NCBI GenBank assembly: GCA_012845835.1
Contig: JABAKD010000026.1
Coordinates: forward strand, 3,302,199-3,366,198
Reading direction: 5' to 3'
DNA length: 64,000 nt
From: Undaria pinnatifida
Lineage: Eukaryota; Sar; Phaeophyceae; Laminariales; Alariaceae
The notes below the pieces were generated by a model. The model saw only the letters and a list, made by a program, of their open reading frames with translations, ran no database searches and was not told where the DNA came from. A program made the position numbers and the translations under genes. Shown piece after piece: positions 15,101 to 23,106 of the stretch; position 1 is the first letter of the stretch; each line of letters opens with the position of its first letter.

Positions 15101-15557
15101 CTTTCCTTTCCTGAAGTTTTCCTTTCCTTTCCTTTCCTTTCCTTTCCTTTCCTTTCCTTTCCTTTCCTTTCCTTTCCTTTCCTTTCCTTTCCTTTCCTTT
15201 CTCTTATTATTTTTTCTTTGTTTTTTTTGTCCAATTGACTTGCGCTGACGTGCGTATGCGTAGTGATAGGTACTACGTGTAATATATACGTGGCAGTCTT
15301 GGGTTGCAAGCGGTATAGGCGGTTTTTCCAGGCGCGGGTAGTGAGACGTATGCACCAGTATGGACCTGGCGCATCGTAGGCTTACTCCCGATTTCACTTT
15401 GTAATTGTTTCTGGCGGAAGCGATAATTGCGTCAGCTGTGATTTATGCGTGTACTACCTTTGGTTTGTTTGTGTTTTTTCCCTGGGGTATTCCTCAGCTC
15501 CAGAGTGACTGGAGCCTGTCCTGTGACCACGGACTTCATAATGCGAGTTAATGTGAG

Positions 15558-15621
<64 letters not shown>

Positions 15622-18600
15622 GTGCAATACAAACGCAGCTACCGGCAATGGGGTCGACAGCTTGAAGAAAACGCTTCAGAAACCAAGCCCAGCAGCTCGG
15701 ACCTTGAAGCTGTCGCAGACATTTAACGTGACATACCAGGTATTTCATAGCGCGCTACGTATGTTGCAAAACCGGAAAATGGTGTAGACGCGGCGTGGAC
15801 CAGAAAACGCTTCATTCAGCGTTCAAACCCAGCGGCTCATCGTACATGGCAAGCGGTAAATCCTACCAGGTACTACTATTGTACGTACCGTGTAAAATGC
15901 AACATAATGCGACTCGCCCTGTGTGCAGGAGCGAACTTTTTCGTGCAGGTCGTTGGGGACTATTTGGTCGAGGCTGGCCTTTCGGCCACCGGTTTTTGTT
16001 GGGGAATACCCCACCCAAGCACGCGTCGGAGCCGCGCGACCGCCTGTGCCGACCATGAGCCTTCCAGGGATTGCTGATGAGGTTAGCGTTAATTCTGGGG
16101 TCGGGTTGGTCTGGGCCGACGTGCAAGGTTGAAATTGACCTCACACGACCAGCCTGCACCAAGTTTAACACACGCCGCTCATGCAGACGGGGCGAGCCAA
16201 AACAACACCCTCCACCTCGTACTTGTACATGGTAGTGCATGCCATACCATAATACGAAACCCGGGTATCGGTGTTGACAGGAGACGGGGTGCAGGCCATA
16301 GAACGCTCAATTAAAATATATACCTGGTACATATTAAACCCCGCGGGTGATCCTTCCATGGTACCTGGCAAGCGGTAAGCTGTAAAATCTACCGTTCAAC
16401 ACGCACGAGAACACAACAACCTGGGATGAATTGCAGAACTGACTTTAGCAACAACGGGCAGGGCACAAACCTGGGGCAACGCGTATGATAGTACGGTATA
16501 AATAACACATGTATACCCTAGGACGAACTCCAGAGCCTAATCTGTCTAACAACCAGGAGGGCACACACCACACACTACGGAAACGGCCGCTTTGGGAAGA
16601 TCTGATTTAGTCAAGACATTTCTACGAGTATGCGTCGCTTGGCGATCGCACTACTGCTGTTGTCCTAATTGTCGACAAAATACGGGTAACCTTCGAAATG
16701 GAGTATGCTGCGGGTTATCTTGCGTGTAACGTGGTTCGGAGCCAATCAGAAACACACAGCACAGAGTAGCAGGATAAACCTTACCGAACCTCTTGGTGGC
16801 TGATAGACTTTTTCGCTTTCTTTTTCTTTCCTCTTTTCTGTCTTTTCTTTTTTCCAATTAGAGTGTTTGCGAAAGTACGTTTTTAGAAATTTACTTCTTC
16901 AAAAATTGTCCCGAAGGCAATATTTGCGGTAAATTTTTGAAAAAAAGGCAAAAATGTACTTTGTCGAATGTAGGTTTTGATCAAAAGTTACGGTAAATTT
17001 TGTCTCTCTGTTTCATTGGCCTACAACACACCGAGCATTTGTCCGAGGCAGAACGCCTCTGCAAGGGTCTATAGCGCCCTAAGCAGGACCAGTTTGAAGC
17101 ACCACGGCTGTTGTCACGACACAAAACAAGCTACTAATACGAACGCACGGAGGATTGAGAGGGTAGTACCCTGAGCACGACGCGCAGGCGTAACATCAGA
17201 GATATGCAGCAGGCCGGTGATGAACCGTCTGTTGCTGCCCTCTGCGTCCGTGACCAAGGGTTCAGCGCTTGCTGCAAGCTGTGGTGAACTTCTCGCAGCT
17301 GGCGGAGTCGAACGCACGCACGCGGAGAGGAGCCTCAACGCAGAGAGCGACACCACGCGCCTTGATTGCGGCTATCGTGTGACGCATCTGGCAAGATAGG
17401 ACTCGTATCGGTCCATCTGTGCGACAGCAGCCACCGCGCTTCTCCAACATCACCGCGACTGAAGCGTGGCATGACTTTCGGTTTAGGGCAGAGGAGCGGA
17501 AACTCCTCTGCCCTAAACCGCTGCGTTCACTGCGGATTCTTCGCAGGGTGGTGCTTCGCAATAACAGGTCCACGTTCCATGGGGAAACTGCGCTTCGCCT
17601 TCCCTTCCGTCGCATGAGGAAGGCGTTGCTCTGCTTGTAGCACGTGTAATGAGGTAGTCCCTGCTCACAAGGAGTTTTTTACGCGCGAGACAGACCGCCA
17701 TACCTCTGATTTGTAGTCTGTTGGGTGCTTGCATGTACCGTGTTCCAGGTACTGCTGCACCTGAAACGAGAGGCTCGAGACTGGAGTACGTACAACGAGT
17801 ACTCGTATATCGTATAATACTACGAGTACTCGTACTGCTGCTGCTGTACTCGTACGTATGTTACAATCGCGCACATCCCCGTTTCCCTACTGAATTTCGG
17901 AGGCGTCGCCTGCAGGATTTTGTTTACCGCTAGCGCAAACACACCAAAAACTCGGTGGGAAGGCAATTCACTTTTTTTAGCGGAAGGCAAGTAAATTTTT
18001 AGAAACGTATTTTCGCAAACACTCTATTGACTTGAGTCTGACGTGCGTATGCGTAGTGATAGGTACCACGTGTATATGCATGGCAGTCTTTTCTGGGTGG
18101 CAAGCGGTGTACATGGGTCGTTTTTTTCAGGCGCGAGTAGTGCGACGTATGCACGTATCAGCATGGAAGCGGCACATCGTAGGCTGACTCCCGATTTCAC
18201 TTTTTATATTTTTCTGGCGGAGGCATGAATTGCGTCAGCCAATACATACGTACCCGGTTTTATAAAAATAAAATACACTCCAGCTGTGAGATCGAAGATT
18301 TTGTCGAAACTCATATTTGCAAGCTATGTGCGATACTACGATCGCGCGTTTTATGCGTGTACCAGGTACCCCTTTTGGTTTACTCGTGTTTTTTTTCCTG
18401 GGGTATTCCTCCACTCCAGAGTGACTGGTGCCTGTCCTGTGACGACGGGCTTGATTATGCGAGTTAATGTGAGAACAACAACAACAACAAGAGTAATCGA
18501 ATACCAGGAACAAATAACAATCGAATACCCTGGTACGAAGTAATTCCTATACCGGTCATATACTGCATTGCCGCTGCCGTGTGTGGGGGTGGGCTGCAAC

Positions 18601-19831
18601 ATCTAGTACCTGGTACTGCCGTACTGCTGTACCTGGTACTTGACGCGTGTACGCGTGTATAACATAAGTGGGTCGGACCAATATCGGCGAGACACGTGGA
18701 TCGTACACGTAGATAACCGTATTTTCTCAGAATATGCTCGTCCAACGAAATCAAAGCAAAATAAGAAAACAACAGGCCCATCGTCTGCCCTTTCGTACAG
18801 CAGCAGCACAGCAGCAGGGCGTGCGCTTGTAAACAGCAACGTGCATCAGACAACAAATAGTACAGCAGTTGTACCTGCCCCATAGAGCAGCAGAACAGCA
18901 GCAGTATCATACGGTGAACACGACTCTTACTCTTACTTTTACTACGAGTAACGCGTATCAATACCTGGTTTATCCACACTAGTAGGACAGATGCACCCTT
19001 GGCTCGTTTGCGGAGCTACACTCTCTGCTCGCACTGAACACAGACCTACATCACACAGTACAGGGCCGGCTACGAAGTCTGCACGTCTGCACACCACAGC
19101 ATCACAACCATCCGTCGATGAAGCGCCAATTCTGCGGCGAAATGCTGCTGCTGGTGTACAGCACGTACACTCGTTCGTAGACTGCATCAAATCGATTTGT
19201 CTGGTTATCACCATGGGAACCACAGCAGCGGCACGAACGTACTTATGCGCAATACTGCTGTCGTAATCGATCGACACAACACAACAAAAGTAAAATCCCC
19301 ATCATTACTATAAACCTATTAATAATATCGGAGGGGGGCGCGGAGCCAGGATGGTGACTGATGAGACATTTTGCCACAGGGCAGTTGCAGCATTACAGCG
19401 TTACCGCACCAGCAGTAGCTACTTGTCCGTGCTTATTGGCTCATTCTAGTCTGGATGTCTGAACAGGCCCACAGCAGTCACAGCAGCAGCTTGTAGTAGT
19501 CTACGTGTGCCGTAAACGGAAGTAGAGTAGTTTATCTTTTGCCAATAATAGTATATGCCGGACACAGCAGTGGTATACTGTTGCTGTAACTTACGCTTAC
19601 AACCTCCAACCCGGACTGATGCGAGCAGCGGTAGCTCCATGACTGCTGCTGCTGCCGATTACGGTGTAGAGCCATTTTACGGCTATTGTTGCTGTAAAGT
19701 CAGACGCAAAACAGGGTAGTAACAGGTGTTAATAGTACCTGTTGCAAGGAAACCAGCGTGACAGGCACGAGGTAGATGCTGATCAGCGACAGCGTGAAGT
19801 AGTAGAACGCGGAGTTATCATACTCAAGCAT
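135..19831 (-). CDS. SEC63: SEC63: ER protein-translocation J-domain membrane protein (13 exons)
   Basis: Sec63 recruits and stimulates the lumenal Hsp70 BiP at the Sec61 channel. Exons in transcription order: 19831-19739, 11510-11373, 9314-9138, 8289-8215, 7639-7492, 6659-6538, 6127-6026, 5320-5210, 4633-4478, 3519-3418, 2491-2354, 1392-1219, 410-180. The joined product is about 589 residues, slightly shorter than yeast Sec63. Visible in order: TM1 (residues 10-30), TM2 (78-95), lumenal J domain with HPD at 133-135, TM3 (about 196-217), then the cytosolic Sec63/Brl region with WWVLVGDTNRK and the SDSYIGLDQ beta-sandwich end, and an acidic tail (ETDSEDE). The first exon fits the family N-terminus (YDNSAFYYF). 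Eleven of 12 introns are phase 0. The C-terminus is uncertain: a good donor (GAG|GTAAGA) at 179 suggests one more exon, otherwise translation runs to a stop at 135. Confidence 0.95.
180..410 (-). CDS. SEC63: SEC63 exon 13 (C-terminal beta-sandwich and acidic tail)
   Basis: 77 codons, VKMMAPNKPGT to ETDSEDE. KSDSYIGLDQ is a Sec63 signature. If the donor at 179 is not used, 14 more codons follow to a stop at 135. A copy of its 5' edge is at 632-660. Confidence 0.9.
632..660 (-). repeat. Echo of SEC63 exon 13 5' junction
   Basis: On the minus strand AG|GTGAAGATGATGGC is followed by CGCCAACAAG, nearly identical to the true acceptor and first bases of exon 13, which lie about 250 bp downstream. 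It is a potential decoy acceptor in intron 12. Confidence 0.8.
1021..1200. repeat. CACACC-rich low-complexity tract in SEC63 intron 12
   Basis: Cytosine/adenine-only sequence with a 25-26 bp unit (acccacaccaaaaacacag...) repeated in tandem near 1063-1120. Confidence 0.8.
1219..1392 (-). CDS. SEC63: SEC63 exon 12 (WWxLVGD motif)
   Basis: 58 codons, VTLTRNNVKEGG to GQVVSKE, containing WWVLVGDTNRKTIFSFERIA, the conserved C-terminal Sec63 strand motif. Donor GTACGT. Confidence 0.95.
1745..1856 (-). repeat. Dispersed repeat family A, fragment
   Basis: Reverse complement of the right part of the family A copies at 15228 and 18029: a TTTTTTCCCTGG tract, then GACTGGAGCCTGTCC and TTATGCGAGT, ending at a short GTT/AAC remnant. 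Confidence 0.75.
2155..2345. repeat. Degenerate ACGAT repeat with exon 11 echo
   Basis: Runs of tacgatacga-type sequence surround 2194-2254, a 61 bp imperfect minus-strand copy of the SEC63 exon 11 3' end (GTAGAAGACGAGGGGGAGAT core). The intact exon lies 150 bp upstream in the transcript. Confidence 0.8.
2354..2491 (-). CDS. SEC63: SEC63 exon 11
   Basis: 46 codons, GLDKLTSAQQEEV to ENDLVTIK. Starts the Sec63 beta-sandwich (VDIFVEDEGEIAENDLVTI). A decayed copy of its 3' edge lies at 2194-2254. Confidence 0.92.
3418..3519 (-). CDS. SEC63: SEC63 exon 10
   Basis: 34 codons, LPHIGKAEAK to LPREKRK, donor GTGGGC. Two degenerate copies of its 5' edge lie upstream in intron 9 (3566-3590 and 3620-3670). 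Confidence 0.9.
3566..3670 (-). repeat. Two echoes of SEC63 exon 10 5' junction
   Basis: Minus-strand TTGCCGCACATTCC (3566-3590) and CAGTTGCCGCTCACCCGGGA (3620-3670) resemble the true exon 10 start CAG|TTGCCGCACATCGGGA. They lie 60-150 bp upstream of it in intron 9. Confidence 0.72.
4478..4633 (-). CDS. SEC63: SEC63 exon 9 (helical Brl segment)
   Basis: 52 codons, NLDTMLIKTPDLIEAM to EDSSLMQ. The LLxxxP..LxxMI pattern and FSQHVLQGLW match the Sec63 helical bundle. It joins in phase to exon 10 to give the conserved LMQ-LPH junction. Confidence 0.93.
4640..5180. repeat. ACC/AAC-rich low-complexity intron sequence
   Basis: SEC63 intron 8 is mostly ACC, CAC and AAC triplets. Within it, 4985-5031 is a minus-strand copy of the exon 8 3' end and donor (AGAAGCCGATGGACCCC then CTTTGCAAG|GTGAGCCAC). 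Confidence 0.8.
5210..5320 (-). CDS. SEC63: SEC63 exon 8
   Basis: 37 codons, ESALMPKLKYDHP to MSNDLCK, donor GTAAGC. A decayed copy of its 3' edge and donor lies at 4985-5031. Confidence 0.92.
5360..5800. repeat. Degenerate CACATCACAA/AAGGCAAG repeats
   Basis: SEC63 intron 7 carries a tandem run of CACATCACAA near 5722-5755 and scattered acatcacaaggcaag copies. 5432-5462 also resembles a fragment of family A (GCCTGTCCTGTGACCACG). Confidence 0.65.
6026..6127 (-). CDS. SEC63: SEC63 exon 7 (start of Brl domain)
   Basis: 34 codons starting VLAGSAEF, the conserved entry to the Sec63 domain, and ending RLYRQLYK before GTGAGT. Confidence 0.92.
6538..6659 (-). CDS. SEC63: SEC63 exon 6
   Basis: 122 nt, IVAMWYARSKKYGEKN to QMKNMPE, the segment just after TM3. 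Acceptor CAG, donor GAG|GTGCGA. Confidence 0.92.
7145..7166 (-). repeat. Weak echo of SEC63 exon 5 donor
   Basis: GGTAACGTGGCTCACGTG on the plus strand resembles GGTAACGTTGCTCACATG at 7475-7496, the exon 5 donor region. Short and imperfect. Confidence 0.45.
7492..7639 (-). CDS. SEC63: SEC63 exon 5 (NWxxFGNPDG motif, TM3)
   Basis: 148 nt starting AMENWRKFGNPDG, a Sec63 hallmark after the J domain, then TM3 (TILIIYLIAMVVVIP). Ends phase 1, the only non-phase-0 intron of the gene; the split serine codon is completed by exon 6. Confidence 0.94.
8215..8289 (-). CDS. SEC63: SEC63 exon 4 (second half of J domain)
   Basis: 25 codons, NPDNKVAEDMF to ALTDVK, completing J-domain helix III and IV (FMKIAKAYEALTD). 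Flanked by CAG and GTGAGG. Confidence 0.95.
9010..9105. repeat. Degenerate telomere-like CCCTGA/CCCTAA tract
   Basis: Repeated ccctga and ccctaa units in SEC63 intron 2, next to exon 3. Confidence 0.7.
9138..9314 (-). CDS. SEC63: SEC63 exon 3 (TM2 and first half of J domain)
   Basis: 59 codons. TM2 reads VLTLVAGWACFFYLL; then FDPFAILGV and IKKQYRALSLIYHPDK, carrying the HPD motif needed to stimulate Hsp70. Donor is AAG|GTCGGC. Confidence 0.95.
11128..11185 (-). repeat. Echo of SEC63 exon 2 3' junction
   Basis: Minus-strand copy of the last 50 bases of exon 2 with its donor. It matches through GCTGCT and ACGCAATGG but has TAG where the exon codes for serine, so it cannot be an alternative coding exon in that frame. 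It lies 240 bp downstream of exon 2 in intron 2. Confidence 0.75.
11373..11510 (-). CDS. SEC63: SEC63 exon 2 (cytosolic loop before TM2)
   Basis: 46 codons, IFRAVIPARG to TQWSFVAK, after a pyrimidine-rich acceptor (TTTCACCAG) and before GTCAGC. The basic loop joins TM1 to TM2 in phase 0. A decayed copy of its 3' edge lies at 11128-11185. Confidence 0.82.
11716..11960 (+). repeat. Dispersed repeat family F
   Basis: Shares GTTGGCCGACTA, ATTAGTTGG and TTGCGGAGTTcAGCG-type blocks with 48360-48560 and more weakly with 59755-59835 and 61592-61720. Confidence 0.5.
12040..12640. repeat. Degenerate GAGTACT/AGTAT array
   Basis: About 600 bp of irregularly spaced GAGTACT, GAGTATGAGCAGTA and ATACTCCGAGTA units in both orientations, so many short hairpins can form. 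No coding sense seen. Confidence 0.75.
12815..12880 (+). repeat. Short minisatellite GGTCGTTGCGAAA
   Basis: Three to four tandem copies of a 13-15 bp unit. Confidence 0.8.
13306..13363 (+). repeat. Dispersed repeat family B copy
   Basis: Shares GTGAGTTCGACGAATTT and ACTCATCTTTGCAAGCTACG with copies at 18275, 21681, 22881, 41880 and 49808. Confidence 0.6.
13690..14215 (+). repeat. Degenerate CCGGGTACGGGTATGG array
   Basis: About ten imperfect 35-45 bp units built on ACAGAACTCACAGAAGTTCC plus GGGTACGGGTATG. A higher-order period near 195 bp is suggested by CCCCGGGTATTGTxGCAC at 13854 and 14049. Confidence 0.75.
14426..14798 (+). repeat. G6-8A polypurine tract, about 370 bp
   Basis: Almost uninterrupted runs of six or more G separated by single A (a few C) on the plus strand, the SEC63 template strand. 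Strong G-quadruplex potential. The glycine- or proline-rich open frames here are artefacts of composition. Confidence 0.97.
15121..15202 (+). repeat. (TTTCC)n microsatellite
   Basis: About 16 perfect pentanucleotide units, preceded by 120 bp of degenerate TTTC-rich sequence. Confidence 0.97.
15228..15621 (+). repeat. Dispersed repeat family A, long copy with (ACA)n end
   Basis: A 330 bp sequence followed by about 20 ACA units. A second copy at 18029-18490 matches along its length (GACGTGCGTATGCGTAGTGA, CGCATCGTAGG, CTCCAGAGTGACTGG, GCGAGTTAATGTGAGAACAA) and also ends in ACA units. Position of the simple repeat suggests a short retroelement with a simple-repeat tail. No ORF. Confidence 0.8.
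16857..18030. mobile_element. TA-flanked terminal-inverted-repeat DNA element, 1.17 kb
   Basis: Left end GAGTGTTTGCGAAA.. (from 16861) and right end ..TTTCGCAAACACTC (to 18026) are inverted repeats matching over about 36 bp with a few mismatches. Each is flanked by TA, as for Tc1/mariner-type insertions. It splits a family A repeat: the intact copy near 15230 reads CCAATTGACTTG at the insertion point. Open frames inside show no transposase motif, so it is probably non-autonomous. A perfect 18 bp hairpin sits near the middle. Confidence 0.8.
17479..17520. repeat. Perfect 18 bp hairpin, 6-base loop
   Basis: CGGTTTAGGGCAGAGGAG, loop CGGAAA, then its exact reverse complement. Lies within the 1.17 kb inverted-repeat element. 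Confidence 0.95.
18031..18491 (+). repeat. Dispersed repeat family A, second copy with embedded family B
   Basis: Continues the family A copy interrupted at 16857. Relative to 15228 it has an extra block of about 110 bp (18241-18350) that contains a family B repeat, then resumes and ends in five ACA units. Confidence 0.78.
18275..18348 (+). repeat. Dispersed repeat family B copy
   Basis: CAGCTGTGAGATCGA, then TTTGCAAGCTATGTG and ACTACGATCGCGCG. Closest to the copy at 22881-22965. Confidence 0.7.
19739..19831 (-). CDS. SEC63: SEC63 exon 1 (start codon, TM1)
   Basis: 31 codons starting MLEYDNSAFYYF and ending VSLQQ before a GTACTA donor. The (Y)D-S-x-F-Y-Y-F then hydrophobic pattern is the conserved Sec63 N-terminus and first membrane helix. 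It lies 8.2 kb from exon 2; both sides are phase 0. Confidence 0.88.
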
Positions 19832-21535
19832 GGTCGCCGCTAGCTAGCCCAAGGCACAGCTCCACCACGACTACCGCTGGTCGGTCCCTCCCTCCCACTC
19901 AGCACACCCGCCAGCACTTCCAAAAAAGCAGGCTCTGCGGACAGACGATTCCCTGATGATCTATAGCCCAGGGCGAACAACGAGCAATGCGTGAGGGTGC
20001 GAAGAGGAGTTAGAGTATTACAAATTATGGGGTATTCCCACTTTAGTGCGGTTATTATCTCTAGACCCAACCAATTTATACGTATTACAATAATGCACTA
20101 GTTCGGGGTCCCACTTTAATGCGTGCATTGTCATCTGGTAGGGAATCGAACCAACGACGAACCGTGGTGCAAAAAAAGTGATTTCCATACTATATCCCAT
20201 ATGTTAGCATACATGGATAGCGATGAGGAAAAGGCTTCACTCTGTGACGAGAGGTCGTAAACAGAACGCCATATATTGCCCTGGTCTGGTGCGAAGAGGT
20301 GGAGGGCGGTGCAACAGGCACGCCGTGAGCAGCCAGTGCTCCGTACTAAGCTATTTGACCGACACTTGGAGAGGGTTGCGGTGCCTATACACTGGCTTCC
20401 TGTGTGTTGCTGACGACCCACGGGCAACACACGGGAACGCTCGGCAAGGGTCGCGTGAAGCAGGGCGCTAGACGACGCTGCAGGTGCATCATGCTCACTC
20501 ACTCAGTCTCTCAACCACAACGAGCCAGCGAACTACAGCAGGAGCGTACCACACATTTACGAGTGAAGGGCTTCACTCACCCTTGGCTCACACGATGAAC
20601 GCTCTACCAGCTCTCTTCAGGAGGTGTAGCAACGATGTGTACGTCCGCACCGCATTGCACCACACCACAACGCAACCCACCAACACCCCACCTAATCACC
20701 CTCTCGCCGCCGCTCAAGCTCTTAGCTCACCTCAGACGATGAAATATAGTGCTTCCCACAGGCTAAAACCAAGGCCAACTCCTAGAGGGCTCACGACACG
20801 AGTCTACCCTCCTACGTGCTGCGCGCACGCGTATCTAGCTCGCTGCACACCCTCTCCGGCAACGGAGGATGGAGGGGACATGAAACGACCATCCCCTACT
20901 TTCGATGAGGCATTTTTATTTGATTGGACTCTCAATCTCAATTTGTTTTTCTCAATTCTTGATACTCAGTATATTTTTGTATCGCTCATACCGCGAACCA
21001 CCTACCTGGTACCCACAACGGTGCTGCTTGCTCTGTACCTATCTTATCAAGCTTTGTATCATGTCTGGTGCTAAGTAAGGAGCATAGGGTATCGGGGTAT
21101 GCATGAGGTGTAAGATGATAACTATTATACTCGTGCTCAAGGGTGTCGTCTTTCCTGGCACGAGAGGAACATATGAAGAGTATAGCAGCAGCCACCCGCC
21201 CCCCACCCTTTATTTAGTCTAGACTAGTCTATTACCAATACGTAGACCACATTTAGATGCAAGGCCACGTGAACCAACCAGGTTTCTCCGTCGCACGCAG
21301 TCTGCCCCGTGGCACCTTTGACTTATGTTCTGACTGGCCGAGATGTTGCGAAATTTTGGTAAATTGCTATTAATACCTCTCGCACGCAGCGCAGCTGCTA
21401 CTCTCCGTCTCTGTAGGAGCTGATGTGTGCATCACACCTTGGGACCTGGGAGCTCAAACGCCAACGCGTTGCGCAAGAAGGACATGCGAGCATCGAAGGA
21501 CGGCACGCCAGCACCCCCCCCCCCCCCCGGCGCTG

Positions 21536-21656
21536 CTTCCTCCTCCTCCTCCTCCTCCTCCTCCTCCTCCTCCTCCTCCTCCTCCTCCTCCTCCACCACC
21601 TCCTCCTTCTCCTCCTCCTTCTCCTCCTTCTCCTTCGCCACCTCCTCGTCCTCCTC
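21536..21656 (+). repeat. (TCC)n microsatellite
   Basis: About 18 perfect TCC units then a degenerate continuation, preceded by a C14 run near 21515. Open frames here are artefacts. Confidence 0.95.
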
Positions 21657-21680
21657 CTGTTTGTTGTTGTTTTAGATTTT

Positions 21681-21720
21681 TAGGGTCGATACTCATCAAA
21701 ATGTGCAAGCTGCGTGATAC
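21681..21720 (+). repeat. Dispersed repeat family B, partial
   Basis: GATACTCATC then GTGCAAGCTGCGTGATAC matches the core of the other copies. Confidence 0.5.
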
Positions 21721-22808
21721 ACCCCGGCCGCTCGTTTGTCCTAAAGATGGCTGTTGTTTACTCGCCATTCATGGACCCGCCGTCGCTTCCTTTGTTCTGG
21801 TTTATTTAGAACGGCGAGGAGGTACGGGCCCCTGTATGTCATTGTTGTGGTGCTTGCTGCTCGTTTTCGTGCCCTTAGCGTCGGCCGCAGACATGTTATT
21901 ATTTACATGGTTTGGATGCCCTCCTCCGCCCCCGCCGCTTTTGTGAAGTCCCAGTATCATTGTACGACCACGGTTGGGCTTTGGCTAAAGTTGCTCACCC
22001 CCACCTCGTTTTGATATTTGGTTTGTCCCCTTACATCGTCCAGGTCAACGCTCGGTCACACCGATGATCGCTATAATAACAATAAAAAAACGTCAAACAA
22101 ACAACGGGGGAAAGGACAAAACCCAAAAGGAAACAAAGCAAGGAATCTAGCACTAGACTACTAGACTATTAGTCTAGTCTAATAGTCTAGTCTATAGTTT
22201 ACGTCAATTTTTAACTAAAAAACTGTTACAATAATAGTACTGCTGTTGCACTGGTCAAGTTGGTTTATCTGCCTATACCTCCTGTCTGTCTGTAGTCGAT
22301 CTACCCTTGCTTGCTTCCTGCGGACCGGTGGTGGTGCTGACCTTCCTTCCCTTAAGGCACATCGTTTGGTATCAGTATAACACAGTCAGGAGCGACTGGG
22401 TGCCGACCCTCTCGCGGTGGTGCCAACCTACTACTACTGTATATAGTATGTACTGTTAATATGATACGAAGTAGCAGAGGCAACAGCGTCTATCTATTAT
22501 TAATAACGATACGTCAGTATTATAATATCACAAGGTAGTGAGTGGAAACACTACGTACCATTTATTGGTGTTTTTCTCGTCCGCGTGGTTCAATGTAAAC
22601 GCATACCAGTGCACAGCACAGTACCTGCATGTGTGTATTCCAACGAGGATCTACAGTCAAAATGTGGAAATGTTATCTTGTTGACGGGTTGCTCGATTGA
22701 TCGTGGACCAGGTATCATTTTTTCCGTAACGTTGAAAACATATGACTTTTTGCGGGTCAGGTCGAGTCAGGGTAACCCGTCCCGACTTGCAACATTTAAA
22801 AACCTCCT

Positions 22809-22848
22809 GACCCGACCCGACCCGACCCGACCCGACCCGACCCGATCG
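22809..22848 (+). repeat. (CCCGA)n tract
   Basis: About eight CCCGA units preceded by AACCTCCTGA, a phrase that recurs at 33250-33320 with degenerate cccga-like sequence. Confidence 0.9.
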
Positions 22849-22880
22849 GGACCCGTCCCGTCATATTTAAAAATGAAAAC

Positions 22881-22965
22881 ATATACTTCAGCTGTGAGAT
22901 CGACCAAAAGGATTTTTGATCAACACTCAGCTTTGCAAGCTGCGTGTGATACTTCGATCGCGCGT
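22881..22965 (+). repeat. Dispersed repeat family B copy
   Basis: TTCAGCTGTGAGATCGA, GCTTTGCAAGCTGCGTGTGA, CTTCGATCGCGCG: the most complete copy with 18275. Confidence 0.7.
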
Positions 22966-23106
22966 GTTCCAGGGTGTAAATACCCTCGTGAAGGATACAG
23001 GTCGGTGACTCCCTTACTAATGCCAGGGTCAACAGGACTAAGACGTTCAACAAGACGTGCAACCTTGTTCTGCGCACGGAAACTGTATAACCCGCATTGA
23101 GGGGTA

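Larger units (their letters stand above)
11373..19738 (-). other. SEC63 intron 1 (11511-19738), repeat-filled
   Basis: An 8.2 kb intron follows exon 1. It contains the GTACT-rich array, the CCGGGTA array, the G tract, (TTTCC)n, (ACA)n, two family A copies and a TA-flanked inverted-repeat element. No exon of another gene is recognised on either strand. Confidence 0.8.
19832..23106. other. Gene-free interval upstream of SEC63
   Basis: No recognisable gene. Open frames of up to 196 codons (20484-21074 plus) have low-complexity or erratic composition and no family resemblance. Contents: (TCC)n tract, a palindromic CTAGACTATTAG cluster at 22150-22195, (CCCGA)n and family B copies. The SEC63 promoter should lie just above 19831; no clear element is seen. 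Confidence 0.6.

Noticed and set aside
14311-15309. Long proline-, glycine- or lysine-rich open frames on both strands
   Set aside because: They follow entirely from the G-A tract and the (TTTCC)n repeat; no domain, and they lie in SEC63 intron 1.
20125-20160. GGTTCGATTCCC on the minus strand as a tRNA T-loop
   Set aside because: No cloverleaf can be drawn around it.
20484-21074. 196-codon open frame on the plus strand
   Set aside because: Composition changes along its length, no family resemblance, no sign of splicing partners.
21423-21946. Overlapping open frames rich in P, S or L
   Set aside because: Products of the (TCC)n microsatellite read in three frames.
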